A stretch of DNA of 64,000 nucleotides from Misgurnus anguillicaudatus (GCF_027580225.2 NC_073339.2:38368501-38432500), one strand, 5' to 3'; counted from the first letter of the stretch, positions 1 through 10,951 are shown. Translations and numbers: made by a program. Notes: generated from the sequence alone by a model not told the origin.

Positions 1-233
1 TCTGTAGAAACCCGGCAGTATTACTGAATGACCATGTTTCCCTCCATCATTTCCCCCTGAGAGGAGAGATATCTGCATTTTGGTTCTGCAAAAAAGTCCT
101 CCGATGATGCAAAAATCGTCATATTACATCATCGGAGGACTTTTTTGCAGAACCAAAATGCAGATATCTCTCCTCTCAGGGGGAAATGAGGGAGGGAAAC
201 ATGGTCAATCAGTAATACTGCCGGGTTTCTACC
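1..233. mobile_element. hairpin MITE, arms about 110 bp, left end possibly cut by window
   Basis: Positions 1-112 and 127-233 are near-perfect reverse complements around a short loop (about 113-126). The arms include TCTGTAGAAACCCGGCAGTA at the outside and AAAAAAGTCCTCCGATGATG near the loop. A CCCTTTAA typical of TTAA-flanked fish elements follows at about 267. No coding capacity. Confidence 0.75.
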
Positions 234-796
234 GATACAAAGCTGAATGCTAAATCGGTGAAGTATCCCTTTAAGTTTATCTTTGTATTTTTTTATTAAA
301 GGTCAGAGAATGGATGGATTATCCAGTCACGGTACATAATGAAAGGTAAATGGCAAGTAATTAAGTAATGTACTAAATGTATAAACTGTAGTGTATTCAG
401 TAGCTACTAATCACATTACCTCTATCACTCTCTCTAAAAGACTTGACTGAGTTAGAAGAAGCTGAGCGACTCTTCAGAGTGAAGATGTTATGGTAATGTA
501 AATCTTACGTTTTTATATTGTAGTTAGAGACAGCACGTCATTTTAACCCTGTTTTATGGTTAAAGGGGTTTTGGCGCTTTTCCATTGCATAGTACCCTAC
601 AGGTAAGGTCGAGTCAGCTCACTTTACTTTGGCGTGGTTAGCTTTTCCATTGAGTTCAGCAACACTTCAGAGTGGGAGGGATTATAGGGGTGTCAAATGT
701 ATATAGCACGACATTCGTTGCTCGACTTATCGAGACTGTTTTCTAAGATGGCTCCTGTCTATATACGCGTAATGTCTTTATAAAGGATCTTCTTAA
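234..796. other. intergenic, no gene seen
   Basis: AT-rich sequence without a recognisable gene or RNA. It runs up to the 8-bp target duplication of the hAT element starting at 797. Confidence 0.6.
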
Positions 797-1676
797 TAGG
801 GCTGTCACTTTTGAGAAAAATCAAGCACACATATCCCGCGCTTGAGCGTGTTTGTGAAAAGTAATTGTCACTGACAACAAGCACACATACGTAGCCTATG
901 TATGCGCGCGTGCATATGCATTAACCCTGCGCGTGCTGTTTGCTTGACCGTTTTTAATGATAGAGAACACAAACCATTGATATTTGAGAAATAAAACTTA
1001 CCGCTGAGTTAAGCAGATCTTACTTCACTCTGTTGTCTATGTGACATGCGACAGTCAGCACTTGATCATTTTAAATCAGTTTACAAGACAAATGCTGTTG
1101 TTGTTTAATATAAAGTTTACATCATGGCTTTGAACCTGAATTTTTTCCCAATTGGTTCGTTCCGAACAGAAACAGTAGTTTCCGGTTTTTGGTTCAACCC
1201 TAAAGTTGACGTTCCTGAACCGGTTAGGACAGAGGACGAATTCCAAACGGCGCTTCGGGAAGAAGATGCTGCATAAACAGTCGCTCCACATGTTTTTTTC
1301 AGTGCTTTATTCGCCAAATGTATTTTATACATCAAGAGTTCTGATCTTTGAAGGGCGTAGGGATAATCATGTTTGATTGGAGTTGGGCCGGACACTTTCA
1401 ATTTCATGTGCGTCTGTGTGTACAGAATTTTTTTTATTTTAGCGCCTTTTTGCGGTTAAATTGTTTAAACACCTTTGAAACACGTGCAAATGATCAACTT
1501 TCACCCTATTTAAATTTGCATATTAATCCGCAAATCGCATGCGAGCCGAACTGTGGGTCGTGATCTGTTTCAATATTTTTCCTATTTAAAACTTGACTCT
1601 TCTGTAATTACATTGTGTACTAAGACCGACGGAAATTAAAAGTTGCTATTTTATTTGCAGATATGGTTAGACCTAT

Positions 1677-1882
1677 ACTCTCATTCTGGCGTAATAATCA
1701 GTGACTTTGCTGATGTAACATGGCTGCAGCAGGCGTAGTGATAATACGCACTGCCCGAAAATAGTCCCCTGCCATTAAAGGTAACCAAGGGGACTATTTT
1801 CGGGCAGTGTGTAGTATCACTGCGCCTGCTGCAGCCATGTTGCATCGGCAGTCACTGATTATTATGCCAGTTTGAGAGTATA
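1677..1882. mobile_element. hairpin MITE inside the hAT at 797-3098
   Basis: Imperfect palindrome: the left arm (1677-1775) and right arm (1785-1882) share TAATAATCAGTGAC, ATGGCTGCAGCAGGCG and ACTGCCCGAAAATAGTCCCC in inverse order around a loop of about 12 bp. GTCCCTTTAA at about 1953-1962 may be its outer right end. Outer left boundary not resolved. Confidence 0.7.
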
Positions 1883-2275
1883 TTTTCTCGGTAAGAATCA
1901 AATGTTTAACTCAGGGGAGCTGAAACATTAGCATATTTTCAAAAAAAGTGGAATGTCCCTTTAACACAAGCTTTTTATTCTGCTATAACACTATAAACAA
2001 TAATATATGTAATTTTATATGCAAACTATAATTCGATCTATCTGGTTCGTGTTGGTCCAATTTAATTCAGAGCACTTGTTTGGTTTGGTGTTTTCATTTT
2101 CATTGTAAGCCTTTAAAAAGTAATTATTCTAGATGCAATTTGGTAATATTTACGGCTTAAATTCTCTTATGTATTTTTTAAATATTTAAAATCATTCCGC
2201 AGAATTATCCAAAAAATTTCCACAGGAAAAGCAAAAAAAGTCTGCAGAAGCCGGAGCCACATCTTCCCTCTCTTG

Positions 2276-2918
2276 TAGTGATGGTCGTTTTCGAAGCACT
2301 GCTTCATGAGGCTTCGAAACATTTACGAATCTTTTGTTTCGAATCAGTGGTTCGGAGCTTGTTTCAAACTGGCCCAAGTCACGTGATTTTAGCAAACGAG
2401 GCTTCATTACGTCATAACTGTTTCGAAACGTTTCGAAAATCCGATGGTTCACCACTAGGGGGAGTTGATCACATGACCAGTGTTTAATATGTTTCGGTGA
2501 ACTCGGGTAAGTTTTATTATAAAAGTTCATAAAACATTTATCCTTCTGACTAATTACACTGCCATTTTGTCTACTTTTTGTTTATAAACAGATTTAATGA
2601 CAAAAATGTGCATAATTAAAAGGGTAGTTAGTTTTAATCATTTGTTTGCCCTAAATTAAACTAAAAACACATAATACACTTTTAACTATGTCTTAATTAA
2701 GTTAAATAATTTTTTTAACATATTTTAATAAAAATCTTGCTATTATTTTGTAAAACAAAGTGTAAAATGTCTGGACACATCTGCTTTTACACTATTTTGA
2801 CCAGCAGGGGTCGCCAGCGTGTGTGGGTTTCGAACTGCTTCGAAAAACTGAATCAATTATCGAAGCAATTGGTTCAATTGATTCGAAGCTTCGAAAAGCT
2901 TCGTTTCTCCCATCACTA
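2276..2918. mobile_element. hAT MITE with repeated TTCGAA subterminal motifs
   Basis: Termini TAGTGATGG and CCATCACTA lie inside an exact 8-bp duplication CTCTCTTG (2268-2275 and 2919-2926). At least nine TTCGAA palindromes cluster near the two ends, a layout expected of transposase binding sites. Non-coding. Nested in the older hAT at 797-3098. Confidence 0.9.
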
Positions 2919-3117
2919 CTCTCTTGCGCACAGTTGCCGTCGGTCTCATTCTCAGCTTCCTCCCTATTACGAGGTGTTAGACTGTAAAAAATGCGCTACA
3001 CATGGCATTTTTAAAAAAACGGATGGTTTATTTATAGTGGATATTTCACGTCATGTTTGAATGCATATTTGAATATCGAATAAAAAGTGACAGCCCTACT
3101 TCTTAAACTGTTTGTAC

Positions 3118-3246
3118 ACTTACAAAGTTCAACTTGGGGTTAAGTGCCTTGCTCAAGGGCACAACGGTGGTGACCAGGATTCAAACTCACAAATTCTAGG
3201 CTAGCATACTGGCCAGGTTCCTTAACTGCTGTGCTACCACCACCCC
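3118..3246 (-). repeat. tRNA-derived SINE (minus strand)
   Basis: The minus strand shows a pol III A box (GTAGCACAGCAGTTAAGG) and B box (GAGTTTGAATCC). These are followed by the fish SINE core that appears on the plus strand as TGCCTTGCTCAAGGGCACAA. It looks truncated at the 3' side, and no target duplication was identified. Confidence 0.65.
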
Positions 3247-3785
3247 TTTCGGCTTAGTGCCTGCTTTCGAACCACACCCGTGGAGGTATCTGCCAACAAA
3301 TGGACAATCATTCATGGGGCTGCAGTTAGTGCATTCAAGAATTTTCAATGTATGTGTTCAAATTCACATTCTGCGTAAAAAATAGTTTTGATGAGAGGTG
3401 GTGGAGGAGGGTGGTGTTTGGCACTATGACCCTATCTCGCCTGCAAATTAAATTGGTGCAAAACTGGCCGCCATGCTTGCACTAAGTGTGGCCTTACTTG
3501 CCTATTCACGTACTTTGTCACTTAATTTTACTGACTTGCACTAGAAGAAACTGCAATAAAGTTTTTTTATCTTTGTGATAAGTAGGGATGGGCACCGAAC
3601 TCGGTACTTTTATAGGCACCGACCGAATTGCGTCGGTACTACCCAGTATCGATTCACATAAAATCAATCGGTGCTCAATTTCGGTACCTGAGAGAACATG
3701 TCCGTGCGCCGCGTCTGGTACGCGCGCGCGCGCGCGAGAGAGAGACCGTGTGGGAACTTGGTGACACCCCTTTGCAACTTGCTTA

Positions 3786-3955
3786 ATGGCTAACAAAAAG
3801 CGATCTAACGTGTGGTTAAATTTCACAAAGGATGATGCAGACAATGCTACCTAAGTGCAATATAAGTGCAGTAAGTGCAAGGCATGCAGTGTAATAAATC
3901 CAACCTGAGGAAGCACTTACACAATGTGTATTTAAAAGCACAAGAGGGCTTATTA
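3786..3955 (+). pseudogene. BED zinc-finger fragment of hAT transposase
   Basis: The frame begins MANKKRSNVWLNFTKDDADN and hits a stop after NAT. Shifting frame restores KCNI and then SNLRKHLHNVYLKAQE. The W..F, C..C and H pattern is that of the ZBED DNA-binding finger. At least one frameshift and internal stops make it inactive. Confidence 0.75.
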
Positions 3956-4478
3956 AGATGCGTTTTCGTCGATCGGATCACAAGTGGAGAGAGACAAATT
4001 CTGTAAACACCTGGTATATATCAACACCAGTCCGTCTCTTTTGTCCACTTTCGACCGCTTCTGTCCTGATTACTTTGAGTGGTGGTCCGTGGAGACTGCG
4101 GGGAAGTCCCTCTGCTTTCCTTTTAGCGCGAGCTGGAGTAATGACTGTTTAAATGGACGCGAACTAATATGGCACTGCTTGTGTTTTAAGTAAACATGCT
4201 GCACAGTGTTTTGTACATGAATATGTTGGCGCTTTCTCGGATTTTTCAGCGCAATTAATGAAATAAGATCGCGCAACTTTCATGCGCTCGCAAAATGAAA
4301 CTGCGGAGATCAGCCGCTTTTAGTTTTATCAATGAAAGCCTAAAGACTGTGTGTTCACGCTAAAAGTCAGAAATGACGTAAAACTTTGTGCTCAATACCT
4401 CAGATTAGATAAATGGACGGAGAGAAGGCAGTCTGTGTGGCTGTTCGAGAACACATTCAACCACATGCGGACCAAATG

Positions 4479-4550
4479 CCAATGCTGGCCAGCTTGGCAA
4501 AAAAGTATCTGTGTCCAGTTCTTTTCTACATCCTCACTGTGTCCCTTGCT
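4479..4550 (+). pseudogene. hAT transposase C-terminal fragment
   Basis: One plus-strand frame reads PMLASLAKKYLCP followed by divergent sequence. PMLA.LA..YL is the hallmark opening of the hATC dimerisation block. It is a short remnant with no surrounding catalytic residues. Confidence 0.6.
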
Positions 4551-4800
4551 GTAGAGAACACTCGCTCTGTATTGTTTTCTACATAAAAGTTTACTTTTAT
4601 GTTGCTTTTATGACGTTTATGTTCATTGATCATTTATCTTACTTAATATGTTTTATTTATTTATTTATATGTAAGACATATGCCCTGGATGTTATAGGGA
4701 TTTTTTTGTAAAGATTGTGTGTATTAAACATTTTGAAATAAATAACAAAATGTTGAAAATGAGAGGTTTGGGCTTATTATGTCCACCGAAAGTCACTTAA

Positions 4801-5179
4801 AGGTGCAGTGTGTCATTTTTAGAAGGATCTTTTGACAGAAATGCAAAATAATTTACAAAACTATATAATCAGGGGTGTATAAAGACCTTACATAATGAAC
4901 CGTTATGTGTTTATTACCTTAAAACGAGACCTTTTTATCTACATATTCTGAGTGTCCCCTTACATGGAAGTCACCATTTTGTGCTGCCAGTTTTCTACAG
5001 AAGCCCTTAAAGGACAATTTATTTTACTAAGTTGTCTCCAACAATGAAATGTTTGTCCGGTGGCGGCTACCTTAGCTTTTTTATGTGTTTCAAAAGCGAG
5101 GGGTGAGACATGGACTAAGCCGTTGGTTGCATTTTGTAACCTCACCACTAGATGCCGCTAAAATGTACACACTGCTCCT
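4801..5179. mobile_element. TTAA-flanked MITE, 'AGGTGCAGTGTGT' family, copy 1
   Basis: Flanked by TTAA at 4797-4800 and 5180-5183, with terminal AGGTGCAGTGTGT and an imperfect inverse at the right. The interior shares CACTAGATGCCGCTAAAATG and the CAACGGCT block with copies at 24664, 41754 and 45502, here in the opposite orientation. Nested in the hAT at 3583-5288. Confidence 0.75.
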
Positions 5180-5296
5180 TTAAGTCAGAGTAAAGTACCG
5201 AAAAAGGTACCGCTGGGTACCGGTATCGAATTCCAGGTACCCGTATCGGAACCGGTACCGGTAAAAATGTGAACGGTACCCAACCCTAGTGATAAG

Positions 5297-5775
5297 TTTA
5301 TCCACCAGTGTTTTGTCTGCTTAATACCTAAAACTTTTTCTTGAAAATGTACTTTCTCAGATGCAGTTATGTCAAAGTACTCGTTTTGGCTGGCCAGATT
5401 GGAAGAGACCTGAATGGGAAGATGGCAGAGCTAAGACTGACAATGTCCAGGAAAAATGTTAACTAAAAATGAGTGTGTTTTTCCCCAGCGAGTGAGTTTG
5501 GGAATGTTATAAATGTGCCTAGAAGTTTGAAAATGTAATACTGAGGGAAAAAAGTGAGCGCTTTGAAAAGGCTTTAAAAAGAAAATAAAGTCTGAAGTTG
5601 ATGTTAAATGAAGTTAAAGTTTTTACTTGAAAAGTTTGTACTTGTTTGTACTTGTCAAGTCTGTGCTGAAAAAATGCAGTAAAGTTTGTATTTGAAAAGA
5701 CTTGGAATTTGTTTGTTCTGTAGAATGAGTACAAATATATGTGCAGGCTGTATAAAAAACATAGTTGTGCCATTA
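5297..5775. other. intergenic, no gene seen
   Basis: AT-rich. Some short repeated phrases (aaagtttgtacttg) but no recognised element, gene or RNA. Confidence 0.5.
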
Positions 5776-5897
5776 ATATAAGTGAAAGTACATGGTGGCA
5801 TCATATAAGAAGCATATTTGTATCCCTAATATAAGTGAAAGTACATGGTGTCATCATATTTGAAGCATATTTGTATCCCTAATATAAGTGAAAGTAT
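5776..5897 (+). repeat. short tandem repeat, unit about 62 bp
   Basis: The phrase AATATAAGTGAAAGTACATGG followed by CATCATAT and GCATATTTGTATCCCT recurs two to three times in a row, the last copy truncated. Start of a larger ATATGT-rich repeat block. Confidence 0.7.
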
Positions 5898-6160
5898 GTA
5901 CTATGGAAATAAGTACATATATGCATGTATACATATATGTGTCTTACATATATTTCACATGTATGTCCATATATGGGAAAATATATGGCACTTATATGAA
6001 AACGGCCATTTTTGCAATATTTTGAAATATATTTTCCATATATGTCCATGTATTTTACATATATGAATTTTGCATATTTAATATATGCAGCAGACATACA
6101 TGGGCACTGATATTATATATGTAATTTACATATATTGACATATATTACATTTCTGTATGG
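5898..6160. repeat. ATATGT/ACATAT palindrome-rich repeat
   Basis: Dense short palindromes of the type ACATATATGT and CATATATG occur in both orientations, centred near 6010. Probably a non-autonomous element. Boundaries unclear and the frames it opens are not credible genes. Confidence 0.45.
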
Positions 6161-6810
6161 GACATCAGAGGTATCAATTACAATGTACAGATTTGCTGGC
6201 CAATCGGGGACACAGTGCTTTTCAGATCGATGAGCTTTGTACAAAATCAGAGCGTTTGAGGAAAGCAGTATATCTGGAGCAAAAAAATTTTGTTTTTTAA
6301 CCATAAACCACACAAACACCTTATTTTCCACATACTGTAGCACTGTGTCCCTGACTGGCCAGCTAATCTGTACGTTGTTATTGGCCTGAATACTTCTGAC
6401 GTCAGCAGGAAATGTGACGCTCCTTACCATGTCTGAATGATTCGCTCACATGCAATGCTAACAGGAGTTAACTTACAGGTTAAGCAAGAATTGTCGTATA
6501 ATATTTAGCATGCTATTGCATTCCACATTTGTCTTTAATATCATCCAACCCTATTCAACATACTGAGAACAGATTTGTGGTATGATGTAACGTAAAAAAT
6601 TTACTGAAGCGAGTGCAACAAAAATGTCAGACACCTGCTTACCTCCTAAATGGAAGCTTGTTTATTGGCCTAATAATTATGAAGGTGAAGGGTCTCTTTC
6701 TCTCTCGTTCTTTCTTGTTTTGCTTCTTAAATTGTTTGTCCTTGCTACCTCTCTCGCTCCCTATGGGAGGTTTAAATTGTTTGTCCTTGCTTCCTTTTAC
6801 TCTCTTACTA
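6161..6810. other. intergenic, no gene seen
   Basis: No recognisable coding sequence or repeat family. The final part becomes pyrimidine-rich toward the CT microsatellite. Confidence 0.5.
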
Positions 6811-6826
6811 ACTCTCTCTCTCTTTC

Positions 6827-6880
<54 letters not shown>
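6811..6880 (+). repeat. (CT)n microsatellite
   Basis: About 70 bp of CT/CTTT repeat, nearly pure CT in the last 45 bp. It opens artificial Ser-Leu frames. Confidence 0.97.
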
Positions 6881-6883
<3 letters not shown>

Positions 6884-7688
6884 CATTGGCCTGGCAGTGT
6901 TTCTGTATCGCTAATGAGACAGTCCTGTCCTGCCACAGCAACTTACTTCTGGCTAACCACTAATGAGCAGTATGAGGTGCTCCAGTTGTTTATTTACACC
7001 CTCCCTCCCTCCCTTTCTCTCTCTGAATGTCTCTCTCTTCAGCATCACAAACCTTGCAGTGGTTTAGTCGAGGTCAGAGGGGGAGAAAATGAAGGAGGGT
7101 AAATAAATGATAGGGTAGGTGGAAATGCCCCAGGAGTGATTATCCATGAGTCCTCAAAGATACAATCATTTCTGATTGGCCTGCTGAGATTTCACTCAGG
7201 AAAAGGTTTTCCGGTGTGTGTTCTACATGTGTTTATTTCTTGTGCCCACCAAGAGGCAATAACTCATGTATTTCCTTAGCTTAAGGGCAGAACCGCTTCT
7301 GACGTTGGAAAATTAATTTGCCAAAAAAGTTCTCCAGGCATAAAGGAACCTGTTTTTGTTGACTGCAAAATTTTAAGTGATATTGTCATAATAAATTAGA
7401 CTGGAAAGTATTCTTCTGTAAAGTGTGTCGCTGCTTGAGTGAACATGTGCAAAACACAACGTGAGCAATACCAGACAATTGCATTGATGTACAGTATTTG
7501 GCATTGATGAAATGCTTGCTCTGCGATTAGTCAACACAAGCCAAATTGGTCCATTTATTACATCGTTCTGAATGTCTGTGCACCAGTCCTGGTTTTAAAA
7601 AATATAGCAGAAAATATATCTTTGAATGCTTTTAAAGTCCCCATGTCAGAATTGAAGTTTTTTGGCCTTTGGTATGAATATGTTAGCC
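6881..7688. other. intergenic, no gene seen
   Basis: Mixed sequence with a small CCCTCCCT stretch near 7003. No gene, RNA or clear repeat recognised. Confidence 0.5.
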
Positions 7689-7691
7689 TAA

Positions 7692-8068
7692 AGGGGGTTG
7701 CACACCGGACGCGCAGCTCAGCGCCGCGTTGAGTCGCGTCTAGGACAACTCGGAGGTATCGTAAACTGGAAGTTCACATTAAATAGCGCAAGCTTCGTCA
7801 GATAGCGTTTACTTCAAAAGGCAAAATATACATTAGCCCCCAATGTTAATCGTTAATGATTTGGGACAAATATGATGTTATTTAATGTTAAACTATGTGA
7901 GTGGTGCTCTGTGGTGCGACAGGGATTTGAGAAACTTCCTGAGTCAAAGCTGGGCGCTGCGGACAAGCGCCACCTGTCGGCGCCGGTGTGCATACTTATA
8001 GAAAACAATGTGTTTGATTTTTTTAGAAAGGTGCGGCTCTAAGCTGCGCATCTGGTGTGGGACCCCCT
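7692..8068. mobile_element. MITE with 3-bp TAA duplication (PIF/Harbinger-like)
   Basis: The left end AGGGGGTTGCACACCGGACG and the right end, inversely TCCCACACCAGATGCGCAGC-like, form imperfect terminal inverted repeats. TAA flanks both sides (7689-7691 and 8069-8071). The class is inferred from the 3-bp TWA-type target site. Confidence 0.65.
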
Positions 8069-8071
8069 TAA

Positions 8072-8215
8072 GACTGCAAAAACAATGACTTTCTTATGTA
8101 GTCTTTTTGTCTTGTTTTTAGTACAGATATCTAAAAAAATAAATAAATAAAGTATTTTCTTGGTGAGCAAAATTACCTAATAGACAAAAAGTCTATTTTT
8201 TATACAAAAAATATA
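8072..8215. mobile_element. fragment of palindromic MITE family (related to 10952 and 13128)
   Basis: Shares GACTTTCTTA, TTTTTGTCTTGTTTT, AGTACAGATATCTAAAAA and GGTGAGCAAAATTACCTAA with the copies at 10952-11340 and 13128-13440. Only one arm is present. Confidence 0.6.
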
Positions 8216-8279
8216 ATATTTAATAGCCTGACATTGTCATACTCAATTCTAGTCAGAATTTGAGTCTGATACCGCTCCA

Positions 8280-9245
8280 TTCCCACTGCACAAAGTGACG
8301 TTGAAATGACGTCTTTTTCATGTAATTTTTGGACGTCCGAATCCGGTCCATAAAAGGGGTTGTTTTGTAACTCCAGGCGACGTCTTTTTTTCGACGTCTT
8401 CTGTCCCTTTAAAGGGTGACATCCGTAGGACCTCCGTGTAAGGAAAATAGACATGAAAAAAGCAAAAAGAGATGATTGTCTCTGCAGTTCACCCATCCAT
8501 TGCAACACCGAAACACTTTAGTCATTTTGTGCCGGCCGCGGGAATTCGAACTACCGATCTCTGGGTTACAAGCAAGTCTCGCTAACCACTCGGACACACG
8601 GCCATATCTTCACCATGAACTCAACATTATTAGAATATGTGACAATACTTTCATGTTAAATTGTTAGTAAGATCATATACTTTTAATATAACAAACTACA
8701 CATTTAATTACAGATTTTTAATTGTACATTTAGATGAATTTGTATATGATTCAAGAAAGCAGAAAAAACAGTACTGTATAAATAATATAGACTATTCGTA
8801 AGTATTAATCATCTTGGTACAACAATCCTGATATTTGTAAATAAACACATTGTTATAGGCCTAATCATGTAATATAGACATAGGCCTGTCATAGACGTCC
8901 AAATGACGTCCAAAGGATCACCCAGTTAAAACGTTAAATGTTGCCCGTAAATATGATGTCCAAATGACGTCCAAAAAATTACCCAGTTCAAACGTCAAAT
9001 GTTGCCGTAAATATGACGTCCAAATGACGTCCAAAAAAATTACCCAGTTCAAACGTCAAATGTTGCCGTAAATATGACGTCCAAAAAATTACCCAGTTCA
9101 AACGTCAAATGTTGCCCGTAAATATGACGCCCAAGTAGGGTCATGGTTGGACGTCCAAATAGTGGACCTAGTTTGGACGTCGAATAGATGTCCAGAATTG
9201 GTCATGGACCGACGGACCCAATATAGACATGATCTGCACGTCTAT
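8280..9245. repeat. ACGTC-rich repeat region with tandem 60-bp units
   Basis: Contains many GACGTCC/GACGTCT motifs. Between about 8895 and 9135, about four units each of about 60 bp carry ATGACGTCCAAA, TTACCCAGTT and CAAACGTCAAATGTTGCC. A tRNA-like SINE head interrupts it at 8531-8603. It may form one flank of the element that carried the RecQ fragment further right (inference). Confidence 0.7.
8531..8603 (-). repeat. tRNA-like SINE head or tRNA pseudogene
   Basis: The minus strand has a 7-bp acceptor-like pairing (GGCCGTG with CGCGGCC), an A box GTCCGAGTGGTTAGCG and a B box near GTAGTTCGAATTCC. The anticodon stem does not pair well, so it is not called a functional tRNA. Confidence 0.55.
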
Positions 9246-9536
9246 CCAACGTACTGTGTTTAGTGTGATTGGGCTATGACTATGAGGCGTGTCTCAACCA
9301 AAAAATGCCTCTGCACTCAATTGGATAGACCTATGACCAATCAGAGCAACTTAGTGTGAAGTATGCTGAAATGACGTCTTTTGCAGCATGACTGAACTGC
9401 TATTATTTCGCTACAATGACACTAACATTGTGATTATACTAAGTCTGAGTTAGCGAACGTACATCAACACCTACTATGTTTACAACATTTCATTTATATC
9501 ACAACATTAAGTATTTACTAAGTCATACAGTATCTC

Positions 9537-9898
9537 TTACCATTTGTACATTAATTGAACTTCATCCACGACGATACCCGTTAACGTTACGTTGGCTTGA
9601 AAAATATCGGAGCCTAGCATGTCCCTCCACTTATTCAGCAGCCACGATTCCGGGGTTCCGAAAAGAAGCTGGCAACGACCGCTAATTATATCCATCTCAT
9701 TGTGCACGCCGAGTTGCATTGCTGTGATACCCATTTCAGTTGCTTCTTTAACTTTGCCCTCCATAAGTGCGATCAACTTTTGCCGAATCCTGTAGAAAGG
9801 ACAGTAAAAACATCTTTCCGATCAACAAATGCCTTGATCGCGTTTCTCTGTTCCTCTTTTAAAATCAATGCTCTGTCGATATCTTTTAGAACACACAT
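9537..9898 (-). pseudogene. RecQ-like DNA helicase fragment (motifs 0, I and II)
   Basis: Minus strand from an ATG at 9898 reads MCVLKDIDRALILKEEQRNA, then AIKAFVDRKDVFTVLSTGFGKS and a stop. LKEEQ is RecQ motif 0 and TGFGKS is the Walker A motif of SF2 helicases. After a junction at about 9778 the frame continues EATEMGITAMQLG and IVVDEVQLMYKW, the DExH box (here DEVQ, where family members read DEVH). Compared with RecQ proteins, about 30 residues between motifs I and Ia are lost and the frame is broken. TACAAATG/gtaagag at 9537-9543 looks like a splice donor, so this was an exon. Fish genomes contain many RecQ-like copies, some apparently spread with repeats (general knowledge). It is not a functional gene here. 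Confidence 0.75.
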
Positions 9899-10139
9899 AT
9901 TTTCCCTAAAATCTCATTGATTATTACTGTATAAGGATGTGGACACAAAAAATCTGACTTGAACAAATAATGAGAAATCATGTCACATGTGATACAAAAT
10001 GCACACAAAAACACTAACACATGCTATTTATATAAATAAGGGACAATTTTTTTTAAATTAAGATTTGCATTGATGCATGGTTGGTTAAGACATAAAGACA
10101 ATATTTTGCGAGAGATAGTACTAAAAACATGTAATCTGA

Positions 10140-10400
10140 CAGTGCAAAGAATAAAAAAATGGAGAAAATCACCTTTAAAGTTGTCCAAATGAAGTCCTTA
10201 GCAACACATATTACTAATGATAAATAATTTTTGATATATTAACGGTAGGAAATGTGCAAAATATCTTTACTTAATATTCTAATGATTTTTGGCATACAAA
10301 TCTAGAATTTTGACCAGTACAATTTATTGTTGGCTATTACTACAAATATGTGGTACTTATAACTGGTTTTGTGGTCATGGGTCACAATTGAGCATATTTC
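10140..10400. mobile_element. truncated MITE of the 'GTGACCCTGGACCAC' family
   Basis: Shares GAGAAAATCACCTTTAAAG, AGTTGTCCAAATGAAGTCCTTAGCAA-type sequence, TTTTTGATATAT and AATTTTGACC with the longer copy at 26793-28687. The right end is a degraded form of the terminal inverted repeat (ACTGGTTTTGTGGTCATGGGT). Confidence 0.7.
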
Positions 10401-10951
10401 AGTAGTTCTGTCTTTTTTCTGTATGTGTGGGATCAACAGAAACAAAATTTTCAAGATGAAAAGAATGTAAGGGAATAAAAATCTGGAAGTCTTTTTCTGT
10501 ACTGGAAAAATACAACAAACTCCAACCATCTCTGACAGCTTTCCACAACGATTATACAACGAACAAAGATGATACAAGTCTTGTCTCTATTTTTAAACGT
10601 AATGCGCACATGCACAATACATTCACACACGCATTTCCCTCTGTAAGCCCAAATGTGTAAGGACCTGCCTCCGACTGTTAGACTGAAGCAGTGATTGTGG
10701 AAAACAGCAGAACTGTGGGGTGGGCAAACTGCTGGGCAACTCGCAATCTGTTGCATGCGGTTAAATCATTTCATGCATATACTACATGCATTTGCATTGG
10801 AAGTAGAACGTGCTGGAATGCCGTCACAAAACAAACACGCACGCATGCATGCACGCACACACATTAGGTTCTTGAGACAGACCTACAGCAACGCTGGATA
10901 AATATGCTACTGTACAGTAGGTGATGAACACAAATATACATTCACAAGTAC
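10401..10951. other. intergenic, no gene seen
   Basis: Mixed sequence with a CACGCATGCATGCACGCACA stretch near 10840. No gene or repeat family recognised. Confidence 0.5.

Larger units (their letters stand above)
797..3098. mobile_element. non-autonomous hAT element (2.3 kb) with nested insertions
   Basis: The termini are TAGGGCTGTCACTTTT and AAAAAGTGACAGCCCTA, a 16-bp inverted repeat. They are flanked by a perfect 8-bp direct repeat CTTCTTAA at 789-796 and 3099-3106, the size hAT transposases make. The interior has no transposase frame. It has taken in a hairpin element (about 1677-1882) and a second hAT (2276-2918). Confidence 0.9.
3583..5288 (+). mobile_element. hAT element with broken transposase (ZBED-like)
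   Basis: Termini TAGGGATGGG and CCCAACCCTA are bounded by an exact 8-bp duplication GTGATAAG (3575-3582 and 5289-5296). Near the left end, 3786-3955 reads a decayed BED zinc finger: MANKKRSNVWLNFTKDDADN, then after frameshifts and stops SNLRKHLHN. At 4479-4550 one frame reads PMLASLAKKYLCP, the start of the conserved hAT C-terminal dimerisation region. The catalytic middle is missing, so this is an internal-deletion derivative. Terminal regions are rich in GGTACC motifs. A TTAA-flanked MITE sits inside at 4801-5179. Confidence 0.9.

Noticed and set aside
8531..8603. Functional tRNA gene
   Set aside because: The acceptor arm pairs well, but the anticodon stem does not and it sits in a repeat context. 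A SINE head or pseudogene is more likely.
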